In this document: positions 8,023 through 15,890 of the stretch, piece after piece | Layout: each line of letters begins with the position of its first letter | How positions within the stretch are numbered: position 1 is the stretch's first letter | Source of the DNA: Bacteroides sp. | GTDB taxonomy: Bacteria; Bacteroidota; Bacteroidia; Bacteroidales; SM23-62 | DNA: 15,890 nt | Direction: 5' to 3' | Assembly: GCA_030589965.1 (NCBI GenBank) | Contig: JAUUZM010000026.1 | Location: forward strand, 1 to 15,890 | Program-made: the position numbers and the translations under genes | Notes under the pieces: model-generated | The model's input: the letters and a program-made list of their open reading frames with translations, nothing else | What the model was told of the DNA's origin: nothing | The model's database searches: none

Positions 8023-9528
8023 ATGAAAAATTTAAAAAACTTGATAAGCTACAAGAAGGGGATATTATTGCTTGGAGTTATGTTAATTACTATGACTAAT
8101 TGTATTCACGAGGATGCACAGATATGGGAACCGGATGATATCAGTCTTCAAATTGCTGAGTATATTGAATTGAATTCAGACAATTTTTCTGAATTCAATG
8201 AAATGATCCTTCGTACTGAATTTGTTCACCTGCTCAAAGCCAGGGGACCTTACACACTTTTTCTCCCTACCAACGAAGCCATGCAAAGTTATTATACTGA
8301 AAAAGGGTATTCCGGGGTAGATGCTATTTCTTTGGAAGAAATGGAGAAACTGGTGAGGACACACTTATTCGCATATCTGATCCCTACTCAAAGCATAGGT
8401 CTTGGCGCTCTGCCTGATACGAATGCCCTGGGTGACTTTATTGCAACTGAGTTTGATGGATCTGATATTGTAATTGCAAAAAGAGCAACTATCATTAAGA
8501 GAGACATACTGAATGCCAATGGGTACATCCATGTTCTGGACCAGGTAATTGATCCGGTTGTGAACACTGTATTCCAGATTCTGGAGACGGACCCGGAGTA
8601 TTCTATTTTTACAGAAGGATTAAGAAGAACCGGACTGAGTAAAATTCTAAGCCTTGTAACTGCTCCCTACGGAAGGACAGAAGTGCGTGTATGGTATACC
8701 CTCTTAGCTGTATCAAATGATGTATATGCCGCCAGCTCCATTAACACGGTCGATGATCTTATAGCGAAGTATGATGATGCATTAGGTCCCATAAATAACC
8801 CTGAAAACGGATTTTTTAAATACATGGAGTACCATTGCCTTGAAGGTATTTATTACCTGTCAGCCATGGCAACAGGGGTTTATCCAGTAATTTCCAGGGA
8901 AAATCAGGTAAATATTACTGTTGACACTGCCTATAAAATCAACTACGATCCAACTGATTCAACATTTATCAGTTTTATTCCTCTCAGTGCCAATGTTTCT
9001 TCTAAGAATGGTGTGATCCATGCCATTAATGACCTGATGCCTGCTGAAATCCCATTTCCCCAGCAAATTGTTTTGCAAACAACCCATTTCCCGGACCTGA
9101 AGGCGGAAGACTGCTACTTGAATTATATTAAGAATTTTATGGATGGGGATTATTTTGCCAAGATTAAATGGCAGGGAGACTACATGCAATATTACTATAA
9201 GTCAGGTCAGAATTACTTACAGAATGATTGTATTAGCATGAGCCAGGGATTCTGGTGGCTTGAAATTACCATGCCAAAGATGCCAAAGGGAAAATATGCC
9301 ATTTCTGCTTATTTTAAAGTAGGAGAAAACCGGGCCAACATGATTTGTTACATTGATGATGTAAAAACAGATCTAATCGTTGAAACCAGGGCTGATAGTA
9401 AAAGTTATATGACCATTCCGATTGCCGAAGTTGATTGGGCAGAAACCCGGGAGCATAAGTTTAAATTTGTCACTCTCGTTCCGGGTATTCTTTATCTTGA
9501 TCGTTTCATATTCGATCCAATTCTTTAA
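8023..9528 (+). CDS. FAS1 (fasciclin) domain lipoprotein with C-terminal beta-rich domain, second module
   Basis: Starting at ATG 8023 gives a 501-residue lipoprotein beginning MKNLKNLISYKKG, with lipobox MTNC (cysteine 27). An in-frame ATG at 8005 would add six residues; either is possible. FAS1 segment one, about 43-179, is clear: EFVHLL then YTLFLPTNEAM, VRTHLFAYLIP, and the closing GYIHVLDQVIDPV. Segment two, about 182-341, is more divergent: VFQILETDPEYSIFTEGL, WYTLLAVSNDVY, YHCLEGIYYLS and GVIHAINDLMP. Residues about 347-501 form a distinct domain with many aromatic and alternating hydrophobic stretches (FWWLEITMPKMPKGKYAISA, RANMICYIDD, ILYLDRFIFDPI), suggestive of a beta-sandwich or carbohydrate-binding-module-like fold. 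This resembles the uncharacterised C-terminal domains (DUF5108-like) I associate with Bacteroidota fasciclin proteins, from memory and unverified. The likely role is an accessory surface subunit of the SusC/SusD pair that follows after 42 bases. Confidence 0.85.
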   Translation: MKNLKNLISYKKGILLLGVMLITMTNCIHEDAQIWEPDDISLQIAEYIELNSDNFSEFNEMILRTEFVHLLKARGPYTLFLPTNEAMQSYYTEKGYSGVDAISLEEMEKLVRTHLFAYLIPTQSIGLGALPDTNALGDFIATEFDGSDIVIAKRATIIKRDILNANGYIHVLDQVIDPVVNTVFQILETDPEYSIFTEGLRRTGLSKILSLVTAPYGRTEVRVWYTLLAVSNDVYAASSINTVDDLIAKYDDALGPINNPENGFFKYMEYHCLEGIYYLSAMATGVYPVISRENQVNITVDTAYKINYDPTDSTFISFIPLSANVSSKNGVIHAINDLMPAEIPFPQQIVLQTTHFPDLKAEDCYLNYIKNFMDGDYFAKIKWQGDYMQYYYKSGQNYLQNDCISMSQGFWWLEITMPKMPKGKYAISAYFKVGENRANMICYIDDVKTDLIVETRADSKSYMTIPIAEVDWAETREHKFKFVTLVPGILYLDRFIFDPIL

Positions 9529-9570
9529 TTACAAATAGTCCTAATATATTATTGTCAACATTTCCTTCAG

Positions 9571-12500
9571 ATGCAAATGATACAAAAAAAATTACGGGGT
9601 AAATTCCTGATCATCCTGCTGGGTATTTTAAGTACCTTATACAGTCTGAATATACAGGCACAGGAATCATCCATAAGCGGTACTGTATATGATCAGGCTA
9701 CCAATCAGCCTTTGGAACAGGTGTTAATAACAGTCACAGATAATATTTCCGGAGGAGAAGGAACCTGGGCAGTTACTGACGAGAACGGTCATTATGAGCT
9801 GGAAGCTGTTAGTGAGAAGGCTAAGTTGGTTGTTCAATTTCCAGGGTATAGAACCAGACAGGTTTATCCATATGGACGTTCCTCGCTTGATATTACATTA
9901 GTGAGCACTCAATTTAAATCAATGGATGACTTTGTTGTACTACCTTTCGAGGAGGTGCAACCCACAGATTTAACCAATTCGGTAGATTACCTTACTCCGA
10001 ATGATCTGGAAATGTCTTCTGCTACTTCATTTGACCAGGATATGCAGGGGAATATAGCTGGACTGAATGTAATTGGACAATCAGGTATGCCCGGGCATAA
10101 AAGCTGGACTAACATAAGGAGTTATTCTTCAATATTTGGGAGAAATGAGCCATTGATGATTATTGACGGGATGATACATGAAACCAATTATGGAAGCAAC
10201 AGCGCCATTGATGGGTTTTATTCAAATCCCATGGATGTGCTTGATATTGTGGATATTGAGGGTGTAACCGTTATGAAGGATGCCCAGTCGTTTCTGGGAG
10301 GAAAAGGTTCCAATGGAGTAATATATATCACCACCGAACAAAAGAAGGAGACAAGTACTGAGATAAAATTCAATGTACAGGGTGGGGTGGCCATGCTTCC
10401 CTCAAAATTGGATCTCCTCAAACCTGATCAATTCAAAGGTTTGTTTAACTCTCAACTAACCGGGCAGGGATTGGACCAGAATGATATTGATGCTTTGTAC
10501 CCATGGCTGAATGGAGGAACGGATGCTGAGGAATACTACAGGTATAATAATAATACAGACTGGCAGGATGAAATATATAATGTCGGAGTTCTTCAGAAAT
10601 ATCATTTCTTCCTGAAAGGGGGAGATGATATAGCCACGTATAACATCTCTACCGGATATTTGAGTCACAAAGGGATTGTTGATAATAGCGGGTATTCCAG
10701 GTATAATTTGCGCCTGAACGGAATCATTAATATAACAAATAAGTTTTCCATAACACCAAATGCAAAACTGGGTTTGGCGAACACTCAGGTGCAGGAGCAG
10801 GGCTATAACCAGGCAACGAATCCCGTTATGACTTCTCATCTTAAGCCTCCGATTATGCATCCAAATGCACATAGTACCGGATCGGGGGAACAATTGAATG
10901 CACTTGATGATGTGGGGACTTTTGGTTTGAGTAATCCCGCTGCAATTGTTGGCGGTGTCAAAGGTGAGAATACAAATTTCCATTTTTTAGCCTCTGCGAA
11001 AGCCCAGTATGATTTTACGAAAAATCTGAATCTCGCAACCACTTTTGGAATGGGTTATCATAATTCACGGGATAATATTTTTATCCCGGATTACGGCATT
11101 GAAAAGATTGATTCAGCGTTGAACTCAGTAAGGGTTATGATCACACAATTTCAATCTTTCCAGAATAATACCAGGTTATCCTATACTAATACATTTGGGG
11201 GAGTTCACAGCGTTTCTGCCAATATTGGGTGGTGGTATATGAAAAATGATTATGAGTATGATATGGGGACAGACCTGAATTCCCCGACAGATGATTTTAC
11301 AAGTCTGGGACAGGGCGCCAAGGATCAGTTTTTACGCACCAGTACAGGAGCAAACCGGGCTTTGACATGGGTTTCTTATTCTGCAAATGTAGGTTACAGT
11401 TATCTGGATAAATATTACATTAATGGGGGATTTGCTTATGATGCTAGCTCCGCATTAAATGAAAAAAACAGGTATAATATGTATCCATCAGTATCCGGGG
11501 CGTGGAAGATTTCTTCTGAGGACTTCTTAAATTCCGTATCCTGGATCGATGAATTAAAAATAAGAGGTTCTTACGGATTAACGGGTAATACCTATTCTAC
11601 TGTGTATGACTATTCCAGGATGTATTATGTAGCCAGGCGTTTGGAGGAGACAGGAGTCCTGACAAGGGAAGCTATACCAAATGAGAACCTGGAACTGGAA
11701 AAGCGTTCCATGATGGGGGTTGGGATTGACTTTATTGGTATGAAACAAAAACTTGGATTGCATATTGATTACTATATGTCAAGTGTTAATAATCTGATCA
11801 TTCTTCAGACACTTGACCAGGCCTTTGGATATAATGATTATTATGACAATGGCGGGACCATGGAATCTTCTGGAATCGAAGTAAAAGTTGATGGCCGTAT
11901 CCCCATAGGGAAAGTCCTCTGGAATACAGGTTTGAGCGTGACCAGCCAGATGAATAACATTTCAAAGCTTGACTTTATTAGCAGTGATGACAAAGATTAT
12001 TTCCTCAGTTCCATTGAAGGTGCAGAATTGATTACCAAAGTTGGTAGTCCCATGTTCTCTTTCTACGGTTTAGAAACAAACGGGGTATTTTCTGCTTCCG
12101 AAGTCGGACAGGTTACCGGACCTAATGGAATGCCAAACGCGGCAGGGGATATAAAGTATGTGGACAGAGATGGTAATAATATTATCGATGACAATGATAA
12201 GACCATTATTGGAGATCCAAGTCCTACGTTGTTCGGTGGATTTTTCAATTCTCTTTATTACAAGAATTTTACTCTGGACCTGAACTTTACATTTAACATG
12301 GGCAACGACCTTTACAATCATTTGAGAATGCGGGGAGAGTCAATGGATGATTTGTATAATCAGCGTTCCGAAGTCACAAATAGATGGACCGGTGATGGAA
12401 GCAGTTCAGATATGCCCAGGAATAACGTTGGAGACAGTTACGGTAATGCGGCATTTTCTGACCGCTGGATAGAAGATGGTTCCTATGTAAGACTTAAGAA

Positions 12501-12711
12501 TTTCAGTCTGGGATACACCTTCGCAAAATCCACCATAGTATACAAGAACCTTCAGGTTTATGTTACTGCGACGAATCTATTTACATTAACAAATTATACC
12601 GGTTATGATCCGGAATTCATGTTTAACAATAATCCTGAGTACATGGGAGTGGATTATGGAAAAGTTCCCCAACCCAGGACCTTTATTGTCGGAGTAAAAT
12701 TAGGTTTATAA
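9571..12711 (+). CDS. SusC/RagA-family TonB-linked outer membrane transporter, second module
   Basis: A 1046-residue SusC protein. The signal peptide ends near IQA at residue 30. A carboxypeptidase-regulatory-like domain follows (about 33-113: SISGTVYDQATNQPLEQV, TDENGHYEL, FPGYRTRQV). The TonB-box position is occupied by MDDFVVL at 118-124, which departs from the usual LDEVVVTGYG. The plug, about 125-255, contains MQGNIAGLNVIGQSGMPG, WTNIRSYSS, EPLMIIDGMIHE, DIVDIEGVTVMKDAQS and SNGVIYITT (247-255). A DRDGNNIIDDND loop (865-876) followed by GDPSPTLFGGF matches the conserved late barrel region, and the last strand is RTFIVGVKLGL. It diverges widely from the first SusC of the window, so its ligand may differ. 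The susD partner starts 15 bases downstream. Function: TonB-driven uptake of a ligand captured at the surface. Confidence 0.96.
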   Translation: MQMIQKKLRGKFLIILLGILSTLYSLNIQAQESSISGTVYDQATNQPLEQVLITVTDNISGGEGTWAVTDENGHYELEAVSEKAKLVVQFPGYRTRQVYPYGRSSLDITLVSTQFKSMDDFVVLPFEEVQPTDLTNSVDYLTPNDLEMSSATSFDQDMQGNIAGLNVIGQSGMPGHKSWTNIRSYSSIFGRNEPLMIIDGMIHETNYGSNSAIDGFYSNPMDVLDIVDIEGVTVMKDAQSFLGGKGSNGVIYITTEQKKETSTEIKFNVQGGVAMLPSKLDLLKPDQFKGLFNSQLTGQGLDQNDIDALYPWLNGGTDAEEYYRYNNNTDWQDEIYNVGVLQKYHFFLKGGDDIATYNISTGYLSHKGIVDNSGYSRYNLRLNGIINITNKFSITPNAKLGLANTQVQEQGYNQATNPVMTSHLKPPIMHPNAHSTGSGEQLNALDDVGTFGLSNPAAIVGGVKGENTNFHFLASAKAQYDFTKNLNLATTFGMGYHNSRDNIFIPDYGIEKIDSALNSVRVMITQFQSFQNNTRLSYTNTFGGVHSVSANIGWWYMKNDYEYDMGTDLNSPTDDFTSLGQGAKDQFLRTSTGANRALTWVSYSANVGYSYLDKYYINGGFAYDASSALNEKNRYNMYPSVSGAWKISSEDFLNSVSWIDELKIRGSYGLTGNTYSTVYDYSRMYYVARRLEETGVLTREAIPNENLELEKRSMMGVGIDFIGMKQKLGLHIDYYMSSVNNLIILQTLDQAFGYNDYYDNGGTMESSGIEVKVDGRIPIGKVLWNTGLSVTSQMNNISKLDFISSDDKDYFLSSIEGAELITKVGSPMFSFYGLETNGVFSASEVGQVTGPNGMPNAAGDIKYVDRDGNNIIDDNDKTIIGDPSPTLFGGFFNSLYYKNFTLDLNFTFNMGNDLYNHLRMRGESMDDLYNQRSEVTNRWTGDGSSSDMPRNNVGDSYGNAAFSDRWIEDGSYVRLKNFSLGYTFAKSTIVYKNLQVYVTATNLFTLTNYTGYDPEFMFNNNPEYMGVDYGKVPQPRTFIVGVKLGL

Positions 12712-12726
12712 AAGAATACTATTCAA

Positions 12727-14196
12727 ATGATAAAACTTGCAAATCCTTTTCGTTTCCTGTCTATTGCTGCTTTAGCAATACTCATTGCCGTCAGTTTCTC
12801 ATGCAATGAGGATTTTTTCAATGAAATTCCTGGTGATAAGATCACTCCGGAAAGTCATTACAAGACACAAATTGAAGTTGAAATTTCAATCCTTGGGGCA
12901 TTCGCAGTTTTGCAGGATGCGGCAAATGAACTGGTCGTATTAAATGGACTTCTTGGAGATTTAGTTGATGTAACTGAAAACTCCGATATGTATCTGCGGG
13001 GTTTAAATAAACATGAGTTCAGCCCCTCTAATCCTTACCTTGACGCCTCAGGGCTTTACAGGGTTATTGTTAATGTAAATGAAGTTCTTGCAAATATTGA
13101 TACGAGTAAAATAAATGATCCTGATTTCACCGAAATAGTCTACCCTATTTTTGTAGGAGACTTAATTGGACTGAGGTCCTGGGCTTATTTTACATTGGCA
13201 AGACTTTATGGTCAGGTGGCTTATATTCCGGATAATTTACCTTCATTACCGGAAGGCCAGGGTCCTATATACCTCAGCCGTGAGGCGATATTCGATACGC
13301 TGGTAAATCATCTTGATTCTACGGTATTGGCAAATGAGTTCCTGGGTGTACCAAGAGGAACAAACATAATTAATAAGCATGCCTTAATGGGTGAAATACA
13401 GCTCGAGAAACAGAATTATGATACAGCTGCATATTATTTAACAAAGGCCTGCGCTGTATATGGATCTGGCTATTTTAAGGTAGATACCAAATTTAAGGAT
13501 GAAACATGGAGGGAAATATTCGTCAACTCCCAGGACAAGGATTTCGAGGTTATGACAGCGGTACCATACTCCCGTGATGACCAACAGGATAATAACATTG
13601 AGATTATGACATCCTACCATCTCGATTATACTATTAAACCTACTCAGGTAATTATTGATCTCTTTGAAAACCAGGTAGACAAAAGGGGTGAGCCCCGAGA
13701 TCTTTTCAGAGGTCCAGGGGTGTCATATGATACAATAGATGAAGGAGTCTACGCAATAAACAAGTATAGTCTTAATCAAAATTCGGAACTAAGTGCCGCC
13801 GTGATTATTTACAGGGCAGCTGATATTCACCTCCTACTGGCAGAAGCCCTGAACAGGAAAGGTCAATACGACGATGCTCTGGCAATCGTAAACGATGGCT
13901 TAAAAACGATTCCCTACTGGACAAGAACCATGGGTATTCGTGGCAGAGTATATCTGGAAGCCCGTGAAATGCCAGGTACAAAGGAATTACTTGAGGATAT
14001 AATTATGGAAGAAAGGGTAATGGAACTTGCATTTGAGGGTAAACGTTGGTTTGATCTTATGCGTGTTGCCCGTGCAAGGGGCGATGCTTCCTATCTTGCT
14101 GATAGAGTTGCAGCAAAGTTCCCCCCAGGCAGTGAACATGATGAGGTGAGAAACCGCCTTATGGATATGAATAACTGGTATCTGCCGGTAAAATAA
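12727..14196 (+). CDS. SusD/RagB-family nutrient-binding surface lipoprotein, second module
   Basis: A 489-residue SusD-like lipoprotein with lipobox SFSC (cysteine 26). The mature start NEDFFNEIPGDKITPESHY is typical of the family. Helical TPR-like segments follow (YRVIVNVNEVLANID, LIGLRSWAYFTLARLYGQV, KHALMGEIQLEKQNYDTAAYY). The C-terminal signature is IIYRAADIHLLLAEALNRKGQYDDAL (from about 360), then EERVMELAFEGKRWFDLMRVAR (about 428-449), and the protein closes with NNWYLPVK. It is the same length as the first SusD but shares little beyond family signatures with it. It should act as the ligand-capturing lid of the SusC encoded 15 bases upstream. It is the last gene of the inferred six-gene transcript; the following 434 bases carry no gene I can support. 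Confidence 0.96.
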   Translation: MIKLANPFRFLSIAALAILIAVSFSCNEDFFNEIPGDKITPESHYKTQIEVEISILGAFAVLQDAANELVVLNGLLGDLVDVTENSDMYLRGLNKHEFSPSNPYLDASGLYRVIVNVNEVLANIDTSKINDPDFTEIVYPIFVGDLIGLRSWAYFTLARLYGQVAYIPDNLPSLPEGQGPIYLSREAIFDTLVNHLDSTVLANEFLGVPRGTNIINKHALMGEIQLEKQNYDTAAYYLTKACAVYGSGYFKVDTKFKDETWREIFVNSQDKDFEVMTAVPYSRDDQQDNNIEIMTSYHLDYTIKPTQVIIDLFENQVDKRGEPRDLFRGPGVSYDTIDEGVYAINKYSLNQNSELSAAVIIYRAADIHLLLAEALNRKGQYDDALAIVNDGLKTIPYWTRTMGIRGRVYLEAREMPGTKELLEDIIMEERVMELAFEGKRWFDLMRVARARGDASYLADRVAAKFPPGSEHDEVRNRLMDMNNWYLPVK

Positions 14197-14630
14197 TTTC
14201 TTTCAGTATTCCAGTTTCTTTACAGATTCTCTCTCTTACTTCACGATTATTTTAATAACGATAAAAGTTATCGAGGAGAGTTTATGCCCTGCTAATTGGC
14301 AAAGAATTTCAGTATTTATTACTCAATTATCCTTTTTTACTGTACCCCTTTAGAGTATTCAGGGTCATGTCCGGTCGGGTATTACCGTATAATAACGTCC
14401 CATGTACATATACAATTGTACCAAATGGTCGGGGGGTGATTTTCATGGGTATTACTCTCGTACCAAAAGAGAGGTGCATTCTTCCTCTTTGCAAAATGCA
14501 TAGCTGTTGAATCATATTGTTTTAATAAATTTAATATATCTAATGTCCCAAATTAAATCTAATTGAACCTAAAGAATCGGCCCCTCTACTGAAAATATTT
14601 TTTAACGTTAAATACTTATATCTAATTATC
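14197..14630. other. 434-base intergenic region between susD and the DUF6807 gene
   Basis: No convincing gene is seen. Two overlapping hairpins lie at 14244-14273: CGATTATT/AATAACG and then CGATAA/TTATCG with a three-base loop. CCCATG at 14399-14404 and CATGGG at 14444-14449 form an inverted repeat with a 39-base loop. AGAGAGG around 14469-14475 can pair with CCTCTTT around 14484-14490 (one G-T pair). GGGTATTAC occurs at 14377-14385 and again at 14447-14455. No hairpin is followed immediately by a T-run, so no intrinsic terminator is called. No good TTTG/TAnnTTTG promoter was found for the downstream gene. A 62-codon minus-strand ORF at 14327-14515 is treated as a finding. Confidence 0.5.
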
Positions 14631-15692
14631 ATGAAAAAATCAGTTACTCTTTTCACAACAATTATCATGCAGATGTTTTTTATCGGTATGATTGCCGCCA
14701 GTGGCAATAGTGGTTCCAAAAAATCTAAATTCAGCCTGGTCGAAATCCCTGCTGAGAATAAAGTAGAAATCAGGATTGACGGAGAATTGTTTACCTCTTA
14801 TATTTATCCTGAGGATATTGCCAAGCCTGTTTTATGGCCCATTAATACCCTTAGCGGGAAAGTATTATCCAGAGGATTCCCGCTGGAATCAATTCCTGGT
14901 GAGAGGGTAGACCATCCCCATCATGTCGGACACTGGATGAATTATGGTGATGTCAATGGACTGGATTTTTGGAATAATTCCACAGCAAGATCCAAAGCAG
15001 ATGCACATAAATACGGGAGCATTTATCATAAGGAAGTTAGCACTGCCAAGTCCGGGAAAAAAAGCGGTGTACTTGAGACAGTGAGCGAGTGGAAAGCTCC
15101 GGATGGAACTGTATTGCTGGTAGAAAACACAAAGTTCATTGTCAGCACGGTAGGAAATACAATTGTACTTGACAGGATATCAACCCTGACAGCCCAGGAT
15201 AAAGAAGTATCCTTTAAGGACAACAAGGAGGGAATGTATGGCCTCCGCGTTACAAGGGCAATGGAACTTCCCGGCACGAAAGCTGCTGTTTTTACGGATG
15301 CACATGGCAATCCTACCGAGACGAAGGTACTTGATAATACAGGTGTCAAAGGGAATTATCTGAGCAGCGAAGGAATTGAAGGCAAGGAAGTATGGGGAAC
15401 CCGCGCCCGCTGGATGAACCTTTACAGCACCATAGAAGATGAACCCGTCGCACTTGTGGTCATTGACCACCCGGAAAACGTTGGATATCCAACTTTCTGG
15501 CATGCCCGCGACTATGGCCTGTTTGCTGCGAATCCACTCGGGCAATCAGTTTTCACCAAGGGTAAAACGGTTCTGGACTATAAACTCGCCCCAAACCAGT
15601 CAGTGACATTCAAGTATCGCCTGCTTGTTCACTCGGGAAGCGTTCTGAGTCCCGAAGTAATCAATGAACTGGCAGATAAATTTGCGAAGTAA
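14631..15692 (+). CDS. Exported PmoA-family (DUF6807) protein
   Basis: A 353-residue protein with a basic N-terminus and a hydrophobic signal segment ending near MIAAS (residue 24), so it is probably exported to the periplasm. Family signatures seen are DHPHHVGHWMNYGDVNGLDFW starting at residue 94 and VGYPTFWHARDYGLFAANPLG around 284-304, together with the internal GMYGLRVTRAMELPG strand. These match the family historically named PmoA or methane oxygenase PmoA in Pfam and now called DUF6807. The name is misleading: this soluble protein is not a methane monooxygenase subunit. Members are often found in carbohydrate-catabolic regions of Bacteroidota and Planctomycetes, but I know no established reaction for them. 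The HHVGHW stretch differs from the HHRGLW-like form I recall as common. The 434-base gap upstream suggests a promoter separate from the Sus operon. Confidence 0.88.
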   Translation: MKKSVTLFTTIIMQMFFIGMIAASGNSGSKKSKFSLVEIPAENKVEIRIDGELFTSYIYPEDIAKPVLWPINTLSGKVLSRGFPLESIPGERVDHPHHVGHWMNYGDVNGLDFWNNSTARSKADAHKYGSIYHKEVSTAKSGKKSGVLETVSEWKAPDGTVLLVENTKFIVSTVGNTIVLDRISTLTAQDKEVSFKDNKEGMYGLRVTRAMELPGTKAAVFTDAHGNPTETKVLDNTGVKGNYLSSEGIEGKEVWGTRARWMNLYSTIEDEPVALVVIDHPENVGYPTFWHARDYGLFAANPLGQSVFTKGKTVLDYKLAPNQSVTFKYRLLVHSGSVLSPEVINELADKFAK

Positions 15693-15821
15693 CAAATTCA
15701 GGCAGGCTTCAACAGACGGCGACAGACCTAAGCTCAATAGCAGTATTAGGATATTTCAAATGGCTCTGAATACTGTGAATCGGCAGTTGGCTGATTTAAA
15801 TATTCCCAATTTTTAAAAAAG

Positions 15822-15890
15822 ATGAAAAGAAGTAATGTTCTATCAATGATGAAACTGGTGTTTGTTTTTTCATTAATCAGTTTATTTTAT
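15822..15890 (+). CDS. Start of an exported protein (3' partial)
   Basis: An ATG at 15822 opens a frame that stays open for 23 codons to the end of the window: MKRSNVLSMMKLVFVFSLIS and then LFY. The lysine/arginine start followed by a hydrophobic stretch is a signal peptide, so the product is exported. The A-rich sequence directly before the ATG fits Bacteroidota start sites. The gap from the DUF6807 gene is 129 bases and includes an inverted repeat (CAGTATT 15741-15747, AATACTG 15769-15775). Nothing more can be said about function. Confidence 0.6.
   Translation, partial: MKRSNVLSMMKLVFVFSLISLFY

Noticed and set aside
3273..14196. Recent tandem duplication of a SusCD locus
   Set aside because: The two SusC and two SusD proteins share family signatures but are otherwise very different, and the FAS1 proteins have different architectures.
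2342..15545. Many minus-strand and alternate-frame ORFs of 60-175 codons inside the large genes
   Set aside because: They overlap strongly supported genes, show no domain signatures or start context, and read as shadows of the coding frame.
14631..15692. Methane monooxygenase subunit (literal reading of the PmoA name)
   Set aside because: The protein has only a signal peptide, no set of membrane helices, and belongs to the DUF6807 family, whose old name is misleading.
14204..15775. CAGTATT motif recurring around the DUF6807 gene as a regulator site (14204, 14310, 15741 and inverted at 15769)
   Set aside because: The same short AT-rich word also occurs inside coding sequence, for example in the first susD, and there is no consistent spacing or position.
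1..15890. CRISPR arrays, tRNA or rRNA genes, insertion sequences
   Set aside because: No regularly spaced repeats, cloverleaf sequences, rRNA motifs or intact transposase were seen on either strand.

Overview
The window looks like a piece of a Bacteroidota chromosome, probably a free-living or marine Bacteroidales-type organism (the order is inference). The evidence is two complete SusC/SusD outer-membrane uptake pairs, a C-terminal type IX secretion (T9SS) sorting domain, a Bacteroidota-style promoter (TTTG ... TATATTTG), lipoprotein signal peptides, AT-rich DNA, and start codons without clear Shine-Dalgarno sequences. Every gene I can support lies on the + strand.

Layout. 1-708 is the 3' end of a secreted protein with a lamin-tail domain followed by a T9SS sorting domain. 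709-1057 is non-coding or holds at most a very small ORF; it ends in a recognisable promoter. 1058-14196 is the core of the window: six tightly spaced co-directional genes arranged as two copies of one module, FAS1 (fasciclin) lipoprotein - SusC - SusD, then FAS1 lipoprotein - SusC - SusD. Gaps are 40, 8, 59, 42 and 15 bases and I see no terminator between them, so one transcript is likely. 14197-14630 is a 434-base gap with small hairpins and no convincing gene. 14631-15692 encodes an exported protein of the PmoA/DUF6807 family. At 15822 the next exported protein begins and runs off the window.

How the genes may work together. SusC proteins are TonB-dependent outer-membrane transporters and SusD proteins are the surface lipoprotein lids that capture ligand. 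The two FAS1 lipoproteins precede their SusC genes as regularly as SusD genes follow them, which suggests that each uptake complex includes a dedicated FAS1 surface subunit. The two FAS1 proteins are built differently: the first appears to have four FAS1-like segments, the second has two plus a distinct C-terminal beta-rich domain. The two SusC/SusD pairs are also clearly divergent, so this is not a recent duplication. No glycoside hydrolase, polysaccharide lyase, sulfatase, anti-sigma factor or sensor kinase is visible, so the substrate cannot be read from the sequence. The DUF6807 protein downstream may belong to the same catabolic region but is separated by a sizeable gap. The candidate little-described system here is the tandem FAS1-SusC-SusD uptake machine.
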